From Planctomycetota bacterium (GTDB taxonomy: Bacteria > Planctomycetota > PUPC01 > DSUN01): a stretch of 14,529 bases of DNA. Under the pieces are notes generated by a model. The model did not search any database and was not told where the DNA came from. It saw only the letters and a list, made by a program, of their open reading frames with translations. The stretch spans positions 1 through 14,529 of the forward strand of contig VGYW01000206.1 in NCBI GenBank assembly GCA_016872875.1. Direction: 5' to 3'. Shown here piece after piece: positions 1-7,455 of the stretch. Numbering within the stretch: the first letter of the stretch is position 1; each line of letters starts with the position of its first letter. The translations under genes were made by a program, and so were the position numbers.

Positions 1-113
1 TCCTGCCCACGGCGGCTAGTACGCCCTTACAGGGCTGAATCTGGCCGCCCGCCTGTCCCAGGGCTTCGCCCTGGGCTGCTATAGTACGCTCCGTTCGGAG
101 CTTCGGAGCCGAA
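1..113. repeat. Partial palindromic intergenic repeat (family C, copy 1)
   Basis: This non-coding stretch is a chain of small perfect hairpins: GCCCT/AGGGC at 23-27 and 31-35, CCCAGGGC/GCCCTGGG at 57-64 and 68-75, GCTCCG/CGGAGC at 88-93 and 96-101, and TTCGG/CCGAA at 102-113. Their order and spacing match the right half of the complete element at 2545-2721, where a CGCCCTTTCAGGGC hairpin, a linker, a CCCAGGGC...GCCCTGGG hairpin and a CG-rich terminal hairpin follow each other. I therefore read it as a diverged copy of the same family whose left half lies outside the window. Similar CCCTGGGC-type palindromes are, from memory, common between genes in planctomycete and verrucomicrobial genomes. 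No gene is supported here. Confidence 0.6.
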
Positions 114-165
114 GAGCATCACCAGAGTTGGGGGCCATACTCATGGCGCAAGACACGAAGCCCGT

Positions 166-195
166 TTGTCACGCTGGCATCTAGGTTGGTATGAT
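166..195 (+). promoter_or_regulatory. Sigma70-type promoter for the isomerase-like gene
   Basis: TTGTCA at 166-171 and TATGAT at 190-195 are separated by 18 bp. The predicted transcription start near 202 lies downstream of the first possible ATG at 191, which supports the later start at 233. Confidence 0.5.
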
Positions 196-232
196 GGTGC
201 AAATGTCCGCTCCACCCGGAAAGGAGACGATG

Positions 233-1102
233 ATGAACGAGAGCCGCAGAGCGTTCCTGCGCGACGGCCTGGCTGTCGGCGCGGCGGTTGGCCTGGCCGG
301 GCGCCTCGCGGGCGCCGCCGAAGCGCCCGGCGACAAGCCCCGCATCCGCATCGGAACCGTCACTTTCATGGTCGCCGCCGGCATGGACCTCCCGACCCTC
401 ATCAAGGCCTGCGAGGACTCCGGCATGGAGGGGGTGGAGCTGCGCACGACCCACAAGCACGGCGTCGAGCCGTCGCTGAACGCCGAGGCCCGAGCCAAGG
501 TGAAGGAGACGTTTGCGAAGTCGAAGGTGCGCCTCGTCGCGCTCGGCTCGGTGTGCGAGTACCACGCGGCCAGCCCCGAGGTGGTGAAGAAGAACATCCA
601 GACGACCGCGGCCTTCGTGCAACTGGCCGCCGACGTGGGCGCCTGGGGCGTCAAGGTGCGGCCCAACGGCCTCCGCAAGGACGTGCCCGAGGATGCCACG
701 CTCCGCCAGATCGCCGGCGCGCTCAAGGAGTGCGGCCCATTCGCACAGGAGAAGGGCGTCAAGATCGTCGTCGAGTGCCACGGCGGCGGCACCTCGCGCC
801 CAGACCGCATGGCCAAGATAATGGAATCCTGCGACCACTCGGCCGTGGGCATCTGCTGGAACTCCAACGGCGACGACGTTGACAAGGGCGGCTCCGTGAA
901 GGCCAGCTTCGAGCTCCTCAAGAAGTGGTTCTGGCACGCGCACATCAAGGACTGCGGCGCCGGCTATCCCTACAAGGAGCTCTTCGACCTCCTGAAGGGC
1001 ATCGGCTACAACGGCTACACGATGTTCGAGTGCTCGGCCAAGGGGGACCCGACCGAGTTCCTCAAGGAGCGCCGCGCCGCCTGGGAGAAGCTGGCGCTGT
1101 AG
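233..1102 (+). CDS. Tat-exported sugar phosphate isomerase/epimerase-like TIM-barrel protein
   Basis: The predicted product is 289 residues and resembles the xylose isomerase-like TIM-barrel superfamily, whose members isomerise, epimerise or eliminate sugars using a divalent metal. The N-terminus SRRAFLRDG (residues 4-12) followed by an Ala/Gly-rich hydrophobic stretch is a twin-arginine signal, so the protein probably acts outside the cytoplasm. Likely metal ligands fall in the usual strands: E181 and H183 in VVECHGG, the H235/H237 pair in HAHIKD, and E266 in MFECS. The strand that often carries WD..N/H reads CWNSN here, so one ligand may differ. ATG 233 was chosen because AAGGAG (221-226) sits six bases upstream and the promoter start point lies after position 191. 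A Gfo/Idh/MocA gene lies nearby, a common pairing in sugar oxidation and inositol-type pathways. The substrate is unknown. Confidence 0.85.
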   Translation: MNESRRAFLRDGLAVGAAVGLAGRLAGAAEAPGDKPRIRIGTVTFMVAAGMDLPTLIKACEDSGMEGVELRTTHKHGVEPSLNAEARAKVKETFAKSKVRLVALGSVCEYHAASPEVVKKNIQTTAAFVQLAADVGAWGVKVRPNGLRKDVPEDATLRQIAGALKECGPFAQEKGVKIVVECHGGGTSRPDRMAKIMESCDHSAVGICWNSNGDDVDKGGSVKASFELLKKWFWHAHIKDCGAGYPYKELFDLLKGIGYNGYTMFECSAKGDPTEFLKERRAAWEKLAL

Positions 1103-1137
1103 CCCAGTCATTCGTGGTTTGCGCGCGTGCGGGGGCA

Positions 1138-1206
1138 TGAATGGATGTATGGATGTATGGATGGGTGTCAGACAATCATCCATCCATCCACCCATCCAGT
1201 CATCCC
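1138..1206. repeat. GGAT/ATCC short-repeat inverted structure
   Basis: An imperfect run of ATGGATGT-type units (1141-1163) is followed, after a short spacer, by an ATCC-type run (1177-1198). The two halves are complementary: TGGATGGGTG at 1158-1167 is the exact reverse complement of 1189-1198, and other registers can also pair. It lies in the 142-base gap between the isomerase-like gene and the DegT gene. A hairpin here could attenuate or protect a shared transcript, and the short units are prone to slippage. There is no T-tract, so it is not called a terminator. Confidence 0.6.
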
Positions 1207-1244
1207 AGTCGGTTGCGGGCCAAGGTTCTGTCAAGGGGCTGCCC

Positions 1245-2501
1245 ATGAGCGAGAAGCTGGCGATTGAGGGCGGCGAGCCGGTGCGGATGAAGCCCTTCCC
1301 CGGCCGCCTGCCCTTCGATGAGGCCGACGAGCGCGAGGTGCTCGAAGCGCTCCGCAGCGGAAAGCTCTTCTTCCCAACGGGCACAAAGGTCCACGCCTTC
1401 GAGGAGCGCTTCGCCGCACTCTACGGCGTCCGATACGCCGTGGCCTCGACCTCGGGGACCTCTGCGCTGCACGTGGCACTTGGCGCGATCAACCCCGAGC
1501 CAGGCGACGAGGTGATCACGACGCCAGTGACCGACATGGGCACCGTGGCCCCCATCGTCCAGCAGAACTGCATCCCGGTCTTCGCCGACGTTGACCTGGG
1601 GACGATGAACATCACGCCGGAGACAGTCGAACCGCTCATCACGGACCGCACGCGGGCGATCATCGTGGTTCACTGCTGGGGGCAGCCGGCGGACATGGAT
1701 GGCTTCCTTGCCCTCGCCCGCAGGCGCCCTGGGCTGCGGCTCATCGAGGACTGCTCGCAGGCCCACCTCACCCGCTACAAGGGACGCCTCGCGGGCACCC
1801 TGGGCGACGTCGCAGGCTTCAGCCTCCAGGAATCCAAGCACCTCCGCTGCGGCGACGGCGGCGTGACCATCACCGACGACCCCGCCCTCGGCGACCGCGC
1901 GGCAATCTTCGTGGACAAGGGCTGCGACTGGACCAAAGACCGCCGCTACCGCCTCCGCTACCACTTCATCGCCCCCTGCTACCGCATGACCGAGCTCCAG
2001 GGCGCCGTCCTCTGCTCCCAGCTCCCAAAGCTCCCCTGGATCGTCGAGCGGCGCCAGGCGCTGGGCGACAAGCTCGTGGGGCTTCTCCAGGACATCCCTG
2101 GCCTTCGTCCGCCGACCCGCGCCGACGGCGTCGAGCACAGTTTCTGGATGTTCCCCGTCCTCGTAGACTGGTCGGCCCTCGGCACCACCCGCGACGAGTT
2201 CACCGCCGCGATGAAGGCCGAGGGCGGACCCGTCGGCGGCGCCTGGATCGGCAAGGTCCTCTACGCCTTCGAGGCCATCGCCGAGCGGCGCGCATTCGGC
2301 ACCTCGGGCCTGCCCTGGACCGGCCTCGGACGCCCCGAGCCTTCGCCCTATCGCCCCGGCCTCTGCCCCGACGCCGAGAAAGCCCTCCACCAGCTCTACT
2401 GCTTCCCCCTCACAGAGCTCTACACCGAAGAAGACATCGCCGACATTGCGACCGCCCTCCGGAAGGTTGCCTCCCACTTCGCCTCGCGTACCCAGGCATA
2501 G
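1245..2501 (+). CDS. DegT/DnrJ/EryC1/StrS-family PLP-dependent aminotransferase
   Basis: This 418-residue protein has the full length and landmarks of the DegT/DnrJ/EryC1/StrS aminotransferases, which transfer an amino group to keto-sugars or keto-cyclitols using PLP. Visible features are SGTSALHVAL (70-79, cofactor phosphate region), the IED aspartate D169 that contacts the pyridine nitrogen, and the Schiff-base lysine K198 in SLQESKHLRCGDGG. There is no signal peptide, so it is cytosolic, unlike its exported neighbours. The reading frame runs upstream through the ATGG repeats, but ATG 1245 is preferred: AGGGG (1234-1238) is six bases upstream and MSEKLAIEGGEPVR is a typical family N-terminus. 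Gfo/Idh dehydrogenases and DegT aminotransferases cooperate in amino-sugar synthesis in known pathways (for example NtdC/NtdA). The compartment mismatch makes that uncertain here. It may be co-transcribed with the gene before it. Confidence 0.9.
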   Translation: MSEKLAIEGGEPVRMKPFPGRLPFDEADEREVLEALRSGKLFFPTGTKVHAFEERFAALYGVRYAVASTSGTSALHVALGAINPEPGDEVITTPVTDMGTVAPIVQQNCIPVFADVDLGTMNITPETVEPLITDRTRAIIVVHCWGQPADMDGFLALARRRPGLRLIEDCSQAHLTRYKGRLAGTLGDVAGFSLQESKHLRCGDGGVTITDDPALGDRAAIFVDKGCDWTKDRRYRLRYHFIAPCYRMTELQGAVLCSQLPKLPWIVERRQALGDKLVGLLQDIPGLRPPTRADGVEHSFWMFPVLVDWSALGTTRDEFTAAMKAEGGPVGGAWIGKVLYAFEAIAERRAFGTSGLPWTGLGRPEPSPYRPGLCPDAEKALHQLYCFPLTELYTEEDIADIATALRKVASHFASRTQA

Positions 2502-2544
2502 CCGGGTGCGAGCCGGGGGTGTGCGTGGACGGGGCTTCTCTGGA

Positions 2545-2721
2545 GCCTGAAAGGCTCGTATGGTAAAGCCCAGGGCAACGCCCTGGGGACGTGGCCACCC
2601 CGCACTCAGCCCTGAAAGGGCGACATAGCGGCGCCCTATTTCGCCCTTTCAGGGCTTGCCCGTAGATGTCCCTGGACCCAGGGCGTTGCCCTGGGCTTTA
2701 CCATGCCGCCCCTTTGGGGCT
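2545..2721. repeat. Nested palindromic intergenic element (family C, copy 2)
   Basis: This fills most of the 352-base gap between the DegT and oxidoreductase genes. A perfect 26-bp inverted repeat (2562-2587 and 2677-2702) flanks a central perfect 16-bp inverted repeat (2608-2623 and 2641-2656). The outer arms extend less perfectly to 2545 and 2721. Each 26-bp arm contains its own hairpin (CCCAGGGC.../...GCCCTGGG), so the strand can fold either as one long stem or as a three-hairpin cloverleaf. Open frames through it are accidental translations of the repeat. It could end transcription of the upstream gene, but no U-tract is present. The rest of the gap holds the promoter listed at 2768. Confidence 0.8.
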
Positions 2722-2767
2722 GCGGAATCCACCTACAATCCCGGCCCGCACCCGCATAGCCTCTCCA

Positions 2768-2796
2768 TTGGACTTCCCGGCTCAAATGAGTATCAT
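2768..2796 (+). promoter_or_regulatory. Sigma70-type promoter for the first Gfo/Idh/MocA gene
   Basis: TTGGAC (2768-2773) and TATCAT (2791-2796) are separated by 17 bp. The predicted start near 2803 gives a leader of about 50 bases to ATG 2854. Confidence 0.55.
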
Positions 2797-2853
2797 TGAA
2801 CCGCGGGACCGGAGGCAAGGAGTTGTCCCGCGCACATTTTCGAGGAGCGAAGG

Positions 2854-4197
2854 ATGGCTCGAAGCGGCAGTGGTGTACGGCGACGCGAGTTCCTGCGGCT
2901 TGGCGCGGCGGCCACGCTTGGCCCCACGCTGACGATTCTGGCGGGCGAGGGGCCGCCCCCGAGCCAGAAGCTCGGCGTGGCGGTCGTCGGCTCGCGCGGC
3001 ATGGGCGGCTATAGCTTCGACCAGAGCTTCAAGGAGCGCCTCGTCGCCTTCACGGAGATCGAGGACAAGCGGATCGCCGAGACGCTGAGAATCTTCAGGG
3101 AGCGGGCGAAGGACGCCCCGGAGCCGAAGGTCTACACCGACTATCGCAAGATGCTCGACGAGTGCCACAAGGACATTGACGTGGTGCTCTCGGGCACGCC
3201 CGACCACCAGCACGCCCCCGCCTCGATTCGCGCGATTCAACTGGGCAAGCACGCCTTCGCCCAGAAGCCGATGGCGCACAACATCCGCGAGTGCTACGTC
3301 CTCGCCCAGGCCGCACGCGAGAAGAAGGTGCTCACCCAGATGGGCAACCAGGGCTATTGCGGCGAGGGCATGCGGCGCCTCGTCGAGTTCGTCTGGGCCG
3401 GCGCCGTCGGAAACGTCACCGAGACCCACACCATCCTGGGCCGCAACTTCGGCGGCAGCGGCGGCAGGCCGCCCGGCAAGCCCGTCCCCGCTGGCCTCCA
3501 CTGGGACGAATGGCTCGGCCCCGCCCCCGTCCGCGAATACCACGACGGCCTCCACCCCTTCTCGTGGCGCTCCTGGCGCGACTTCGGCACCGGCACCATC
3601 GGCGACATGGCCTGCCACCACCTCGCCTGCATCTTCTGGTCCCTCAAGATCGCCTCCCTCAAGAAATACACCATCGAGTGCCTCAACACCAAGGGCGGCA
3701 GCGACGAGATGTATCCGCAGGACAACGTCGTGTGCTGGGAGCTGCCCGAGCGCGAGGGCCAGCCGCCCTGCAAGGCATTCGCCTACGACCACGGCGGGCT
3801 GAAGCCCCAGGTGATGAAGGACGTCGAGAAGGAGCACAAGCGGAACTTCGGCGAGGCCAGCCTCTTCGTCGGCGACAAGGGGATGATGGGCCACGAGCCC
3901 TACATCATCACCGAGGAGCGCCGCAAGGAGTTCAAGCCCCCCGAGAAGACCCTCCCTCGTGCCCACGGCGGCCCGATCGAGGACCTCTATTGGTGCATCA
4001 AGAACGACGGCACGCCGGCCTCGAACTTCATAGACGCCGCCGGCCCCCTCACCGCCTGGGTCCTCAGCGGCCACCTCGCCATGTTCGCCGGCAAGGGCGT
4101 CAAGCTCGAATGGGACGTCGAGAAGATGGAGTGCACCAACCACCCCGAGATCAACAAGCTCGTCAGGAGAGAGTATCGCAAGGGGTGGGAGGTGTGA
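2854..4197 (+). CDS. Tat-exported Gfo/Idh/MocA-family oxidoreductase (paralogue 1)
   Basis: This 447-residue protein is an NAD(P)-dependent Gfo/Idh/MocA-type sugar or cyclitol dehydrogenase. RRREFLRLGAAA (9-20) is a twin-arginine signal; Zymomonas glucose-fructose oxidoreductase is a precedent for a Tat-exported member with tightly bound cofactor. The Rossmann motif is VVGSRGMGG (44-52), slightly altered from the usual GxGxxG. The catalytic EKP motif appears as QKP (137-139), retaining the lysine. The C-terminal substrate domain carries MGNQG (163-167) and IGDMACHH (249-256), a pattern shared with paralogue 2 at 9854. GAGGAG (2842-2847) lies six bases before ATG 2854. It has its own promoter and stands between two palindromic elements, so it is probably transcribed alone. 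The substrate cannot be deduced. Confidence 0.92.
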   Translation: MARSGSGVRRREFLRLGAAATLGPTLTILAGEGPPPSQKLGVAVVGSRGMGGYSFDQSFKERLVAFTEIEDKRIAETLRIFRERAKDAPEPKVYTDYRKMLDECHKDIDVVLSGTPDHQHAPASIRAIQLGKHAFAQKPMAHNIRECYVLAQAAREKKVLTQMGNQGYCGEGMRRLVEFVWAGAVGNVTETHTILGRNFGGSGGRPPGKPVPAGLHWDEWLGPAPVREYHDGLHPFSWRSWRDFGTGTIGDMACHHLACIFWSLKIASLKKYTIECLNTKGGSDEMYPQDNVVCWELPEREGQPPCKAFAYDHGGLKPQVMKDVEKEHKRNFGEASLFVGDKGMMGHEPYIITEERRKEFKPPEKTLPRAHGGPIEDLYWCIKNDGTPASNFIDAAGPLTAWVLSGHLAMFAGKGVKLEWDVEKMECTNHPEINKLVRREYRKGWEV

Positions 4198-4264
4198 CGC
4201 GTGATGCGTGACCCGTGACAAGGGAACGAACGCCCCTCCCGAAGGCTCCAGCAGCGATGCTGCG

Positions 4265-4505
4265 ATTCGGACGTAAGCGCTCGTGCCTGGCATTCCTGTC
4301 CCCGCCGACCTTGCGTCGGTGGGGCAGAGGATTGGCAACTACGCACGGCGGCCCTCACCCTCCTTCCCCCCTCTCCCTCCGCCCGCCGGGGCGGGCGGAG
4401 GGAGAAGGGGGTCTAGGGTGGCGGCCCTGTTAGTTGCCAATCCTACGCCCCACCGACGCAAGGTCGGTGGGGGCGCGGACCATACGGGAATGCTTACCTC
4501 TGAAC
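4265..4505. repeat. MITE-like nested palindromic element, copy A
   Basis: This occupies most of the 383-base gap before mntA. Outer degenerate inverted ends match at 10 of 13 positions (ATTCGGACGTAAG at 4265-4277 against 4493-4505). Inside are long inverted arms (4300-4341 and 4431-4473) and a perfect 15-bp central stem with a two-base loop (4373-4387 and 4390-4404). Each arm also folds on itself (CCGAC.../...GTCGG). The same architecture, arms and orientation recur at 8410-8640 (copy B). It encodes nothing convincing; a transposase acting in trans would be needed if it moves. Imperfect direct repeats CAGCAGCGATG flank it at 4249-4259 and 4511-4521. Confidence 0.8.
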
Positions 4506-4529
4506 CGCGGCAGCAGCGATGTAGCGATC

Positions 4530-4558
4530 TTGACAGCCGCCGGCAGAGGGGGTAAGGT
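4530..4558 (+). promoter_or_regulatory. Promoter of mntA-hepT, near-identical to that at 9783
   Basis: A perfect TTGACA (4530-4535) and TAAGGT (4553-4558) are spaced by 17 bp. The 34-base block 4529-4562 matches 9782-9815 at 31 of 34 positions, spacer included. The predicted start is near 4565, just before the GAGGAG ribosome-binding site. Confidence 0.65.
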
Positions 4559-4580
4559 AGAGCGCGCGAGGAGTGAAGCA

Positions 4581-4898
4581 ATGGCTTCTCCTGTGAAGAC
4601 GAAACAGGATACGCTGGATGCCCTGCGCGCTAGCGGCGCACGGATCAAGGCGCTTGGTGTCGCCCGAATCGGCTTGTTCGGATCGTTCGTCCGCGACGAG
4701 GCCAGGGCGGACAGCGACGTTGATATTCTGGTCGCTTTCGAGCCCGGGCGGAAGAGCTTCGACAGCTTCATGGAGCTGTCAGCGCTGCTGGAGGAGATTC
4801 TCCAGCGCCGGGTCGAACTGGTCACAGTGGAGTCGCTCAGCCCATTCATTGGGCCTCATATCCTCCAGGAAGTGGAATATGTGCCTCTCGCCGCTTGA
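4581..4898 (+). CDS. mntA: MntA-type minimal nucleotidyltransferase antitoxin
   Basis: The 105-residue product is a minimal nucleotidyltransferase. In characterised MNT-HEPN pairs this protein neutralises the HepT toxin by adding AMP residues to a tyrosine near the toxin active site. The signature GSX10DXD is exact: G34-S35, then ten residues, D46-V47-D48, inside [19 protein letters not shown]79 in RRVELV is the likely third acidic residue. ATG 4581 was chosen over the longer frame, which enters element A, because GAGGAG (4568-4573) lies seven bases upstream and a promoter precedes it. Its end overlaps hepT by 20 bases, implying translational coupling. It is the first gene inside the cassette bordered by elements A and B. 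Confidence 0.88.
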   Translation: MASPVKTKQDTLDALRASGARIKALGVARIGLFGSFVRDEARADSDVDILVAFEPGRKSFDSFMELSALLEEILQRRVELVTVESLSPFIGPHILQEVEYVPLAA

Positions 4899-5250
4899 AT
4901 ACTTGCGCCACATTCTTGCCGAGGCAGAGTACCTCGTCGAGGCGAGCAAGGGTCTGAGCAGGGAGCAATTTCTGGCGGACGAAACAAAGAGACGTGCGTT
5001 CGTGCGGAGCCTTGAGATCATCGGAGAGGCAACCAAGAATGTCCCTGCCGCTCTGCGCCAGAAGAAGCCGGAGATCAACTGGCGGGCGATGGCGGGCATG
5101 CGCGACAGGCTCATCCACGCTTACTTCGGTGTGGACTACGACATCGTTTGGGACGTTGTCCGCCGGAAGATGCCAGAGCTTACCCAGCGCGTGAAGGAGA
5201 TGATTTGGGCAGAGGAGGCACCAGAGGGGAATGGCGGCGATTCGGGATGA
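4879..5250 (+). CDS. hepT: HepT-like HEPN ribonuclease toxin (DUF86)
   Basis: This 123-residue alpha-helical protein matches the HepT/DUF86 HEPN family, metal-independent ribonucleases that act as toxins. The catalytic RX4HXY motif is intact: R75-D-R-L-I-H80-A-Y82 in [16 protein letters not shown]82 is the tyrosine position modified by MntA in known systems. The opening [19 protein letters not shown] is typical of the family. The start ATG 4879 lies inside the mntA end, with AGGA (4867-4870) eight bases upstream; the larger frame beginning at 4618 merely runs under mntA. The active-site residues are present, so the toxin should be functional. The gene converges with the DUF433 gene across a 51-base gap in which I see no clear terminator. 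Confidence 0.9.
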   Translation: MCLSPLEYLRHILAEAEYLVEASKGLSREQFLADETKRRAFVRSLEIIGEATKNVPAALRQKKPEINWRAMAGMRDRLIHAYFGVDYDIVWDVVRRKMPELTQRVKEMIWAEEAPEGNGGDSG

Positions 5251-5301
5251 GTTGATAGGCGAGCCGGCGGCGGGTGGGCAACGAAACGGCCCCGCACATC
5301 C

Positions 5302-5604
5302 TCACTTCACGAAGAACCCCGCCGGGGTCAGCGTCATGCCGTGTTTCGCAGCGAGCTCGCGTGGGTCAATGGGACGGAGGAGCCTCTCAATCTGCCTCTG
5401 GTGGTCGTAGTAGTAGGCGAACGCCTCGTGCAACTGGGCCGGGGTGATGCCGGGGTAGCCGTCGAGGATTTCCTCGAAGCTCATACCCTGCTTGTAGGAA
5501 GCGATCACCGCGCTCACCGGGAGGCGCGTGCCTCGGATGACCGGCTCTCCGCCGCAGACGCCCCGACGCCTCGTAATCCAGCGATACCCGCTTGCGGTTG
5601 CCAT
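5302..5604 (-). CDS. DUF433 antitoxin-like protein, without adjacent toxin
   Basis: The product is 100 residues with a typical DUF433 core: GGEPVIRGTRLPVSAVI (18-34), then FEEILDGYPGITPAQLHEA (43-61). DUF433 proteins are small winged-helix-like antitoxins (VapB45-type) that usually sit beside a DUF5615 PIN-like toxin. No such toxin is visible here: the region past the stop holds the convergent hepT, and the upstream gene is a methyltransferase. ATG 5604 was selected over the 5661 frame start because AGGAG (complement of 5611-5615) lies six bases upstream and the -10 box lies between the two. The tail after residue 78 (RPIDPRELAAKHGM) is an extension past the core. It may be an orphan antitoxin or a regulator with another partner. 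Confidence 0.85.
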   Translation of the reverse strand: MATASGYRWITRRRGVCGGEPVIRGTRLPVSAVIASYKQGMSFEEILDGYPGITPAQLHEAFAYYYDHQRQIERLLRPIDPRELAAKHGMTLTPAGFFVK

Positions 5605-5632
5605 GCTCGGCTCCTGGGCCACGTTTGATGAT

Positions 5633-5661
5633 ATGATACCGCAGGGGGCAGTGGGTTTCAA
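5633..5661 (-). promoter_or_regulatory. Minus-strand promoter of the DUF433 gene
   Basis: Read on the minus strand, TTGAAA (complement of 5656-5661) and TATCAT (complement of 5633-5638) are separated by 17 bp. This places a start about 20 bases before ATG 5604 and indicates the gene is not dependent on the upstream methyltransferase transcript. Confidence 0.55.
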
Positions 5662-5703
5662 GTCTGGAGGAAGAGGGGAGATTCTGCGTTTCTGCCTCGC
5701 GGC

Positions 5704-7455
5704 TCAGAAGAGGGCGAGTTGCTGGGTGGCCTCCCTGAGCTCCCAAAGGTCACCGTGGACCGGCCGGCCCACCTTACGAAGCTCGCGCACGACAACCCCC
5801 CTGGGAACCTGCACCGACAGGCCAAGGTGGCCCGACACGTAGGAGACCACGGACTCCAGGTCCGCAGATCGCCCCTGAGCCTTGGCCCGCCCCAGGAACT
5901 GGCGAACGTAGGCCCTCGTGCGAAGCCGCACAGGGACGCTTGGCTCAAACGGGTGGCCGGGAGGGAGTTGCCACCGCCCGGCCTCCGCGCTGAAACAAAA
6001 GCCCTGACTGCGCAGGAGCGAGACCAGGTCGAGGCCGTTGTCCGTGGCCTCCGCGGCCAGGCGCGACTCCAACAGCCTGGGTATGAGGGCGTACGAGATT
6101 TCCTCAGTCGAGGCGCCTCCCTTCTCGGAGATCGTCAGCTCGGCGGACAGCTTGACCGTGCGCAACAGGTCAACGGCAGAGGCCCGCGGCCTCCGAGGCC
6201 TCGTCCTCGCGGCAACGCCGGGCTTCAGGAAGTTGATCACCAACTCCCCAGCCAGCACCTTCAGGGGGTTCTTCTTGCGGTGCATGGACCAGACTACGTC
6301 CAGGGGCTGCACGACGGTGTTGACGTGCCTGAACCCGGCCTCCTCGGCGGTATCTCGGATGGTATACCAGTAGCTAAGGTCGCGGTGACAGAAGACCAAC
6401 GAGAGCCACCGGCCGGGCTTCAGAACCCTGAACATCTCGCGGATGCTCTCCTGGAGCAGTCGCGTGTAATCCGAGCTCGTGTGGCCCACGTCGCCGCCCT
6501 CTATCACCTCGTCCGCGCGCTCGGCGTCGGTGGGCGTGAACCCGAGCCATGCGTTCCACATGGTCGAAAGGTCCAGGTAGGCGATGTGGCCCCCATAGGG
6601 GGGATCCGTGTAGATGTAGTCTACGCACTCAGGGCGGATCACCTCGGACAGGCGTGTGGCTGACCCTGTGATGGCTCGGAAGGTCTTTTCCGAATACCAG
6701 TCGCCGATCAAGTCATTCGTCTCTCGCTTCGCCGTCAGGACGCTGCTCACGCGGGCCTCGAACTGTTCCCACACGTCCAGCTCGACGGGGCTTCGCGGGA
6801 CGTTGTAGCGGTAGAGGCTGAAGATGGAAGCTCCCCCTCGGCTGGGCTTGCGGCCGGCCGCGGAGATGAACGTACGGTTGGTCTTAGCCAGGGTGGCGGA
6901 GAACGCGAGCAGTAGCAAATCGCGGGCCGTTGGGTCCTCCACCCGACAGATTTCGTGGCGTAGGCAGGCCAAGCTCACCAACTGGCGCGGCGTGAAGAGC
7001 TGGTGGACGAAATGCGCGTCGGCGTTGCGAGGCAGGGGAACGTTCTGAGGGTAGTCGTAGGCCCGCAACGCTTCAGCGAGAGCGGCCTCGCTGGCATTTC
7101 GCCAGCAGGCGATCTTCGGCTCGCAACGCTCCTTGACCTCGTGGAATGCCTGGGTGATGGCCTCGATGGAAACCGGGGAGATGGCGATCTGCCGAGCAAG
7201 GAAGTTGGCGAGCGGATTCAGGTCCACCTGATAGCTGCGCCGCCCCAGCACGAGGGCCTCGACGGCGGTAACGCCCGACCCGCCGAAGGGGTCGAGAACC
7301 AGGTCCCCCTTGCGCGAGAAACGCTCGATGTAAGCCTGGACGACGCTCCACGACCGCCGAGTGAAGTACGGATGTACCCCGTAATGGCGCTTAGCGCCCT
7401 GCCGCCTGGGCGCAATGGGCTGATCGAGGGGAGCGATGTCCGAGTAGTCAGTCAC
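5704..7455 (-). CDS. Amino-group (N4-cytosine/N6-adenine) DNA methyltransferase
   Basis: The product is 583 residues from a GTG start at 7455. SAM-binding motif I DPFGGSG (55-61) is followed by VDLNP (77-81), and the catalytic motif IV TDPPYGG lies at 283-289. The order I then IV, about 220 residues apart, indicates an alpha- or gamma-like arrangement rather than beta. The intervening segment with TNRTFISAAGRKPSRGG (192-208) and the 200-residue C-terminus may hold target recognition; neither is recognised. GGAGGG (complement of 7461-7466) is five to six bases before the GTG. The start overlaps the preceding nuclease-like gene's stop by four bases (GTGA), a classic coupled arrangement. This implies a restriction-modification pair in which the methyltransferase protects host DNA. 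The upstream in-frame stretch to 7641 lies under the nuclease gene and is not used. Whether N4 or N6 is modified cannot be told. Confidence 0.88.
   Translation of the reverse strand: MTDYSDIAPLDQPIAPRRQGAKRHYGVHPYFTRRSWSVVQAYIERFSRKGDLVLDPFGGSGVTAVEALVLGRRSYQVDLNPLANFLARQIAISPVSIEAITQAFHEVKERCEPKIACWRNASEAALAEALRAYDYPQNVPLPRNADAHFVHQLFTPRQLVSLACLRHEICRVEDPTARDLLLLAFSATLAKTNRTFISAAGRKPSRGGASIFSLYRYNVPRSPVELDVWEQFEARVSSVLTAKRETNDLIGDWYSEKTFRAITGSATRLSEVIRPECVDYIYTDPPYGGHIAYLDLSTMWNAWLGFTPTDAERADEVIEGGDVGHTSSDYTRLLQESIREMFRVLKPGRWLSLVFCHRDLSYWYTIRDTAEEAGFRHVNTVVQPLDVVWSMHRKKNPLKVLAGELVINFLKPGVAARTRPRRPRASAVDLLRTVKLSAELTISEKGGASTEEISYALIPRLLESRLAAEATDNGLDLVSLLRSQGFCFSAEAGRWQLPPGHPFEPSVPVRLRTRAYVRQFLGRAKAQGRSADLESVVSYVSGHLGLSVQVPRGVVVRELRKVGRPVHGDLWELREATQQLALF

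Noticed and set aside
119..1384. Long minus-strand frame of 421 residues opposite the isomerase-like gene
   Set aside because: It is an antisense shadow of a biased GC-rich gene, low-complexity in composition, with no recognisable domain and no ribosome-binding site.
2666..2932. Small plus-strand protein starting in the palindromic element
   Set aside because: The first part is translation of the repeat itself and the rest runs out of frame into the oxidoreductase gene.
2782..4338. 518-residue minus-strand frame opposite the first oxidoreductase
   Set aside because: Same reason: a mirror of strong codon bias, with Leu/Val/Glu/Gly/Ala-rich text and no motif; the plus-strand gene is unambiguous.
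4300..4473. tRNA or structured riboswitch because of the cloverleaf-like fold
   Set aside because: There is no anticodon arm, T-loop or acceptor pattern, and the same structure recurs at 8453-8605 as part of an inverted-repeat element.
5302..5330. Bidirectional terminator between hepT and DUF433
   Set aside because: ACCCC/GGGGT pairs near 5316-5328, but this is inside the DUF433 coding end and lacks a T-tract on either strand.
5704..6663. 314-residue plus-strand frame opposite the methyltransferase
   Set aside because: It is antisense to a gene with intact DPFGGSG and DPPY motifs; nothing recognisable on the plus strand.
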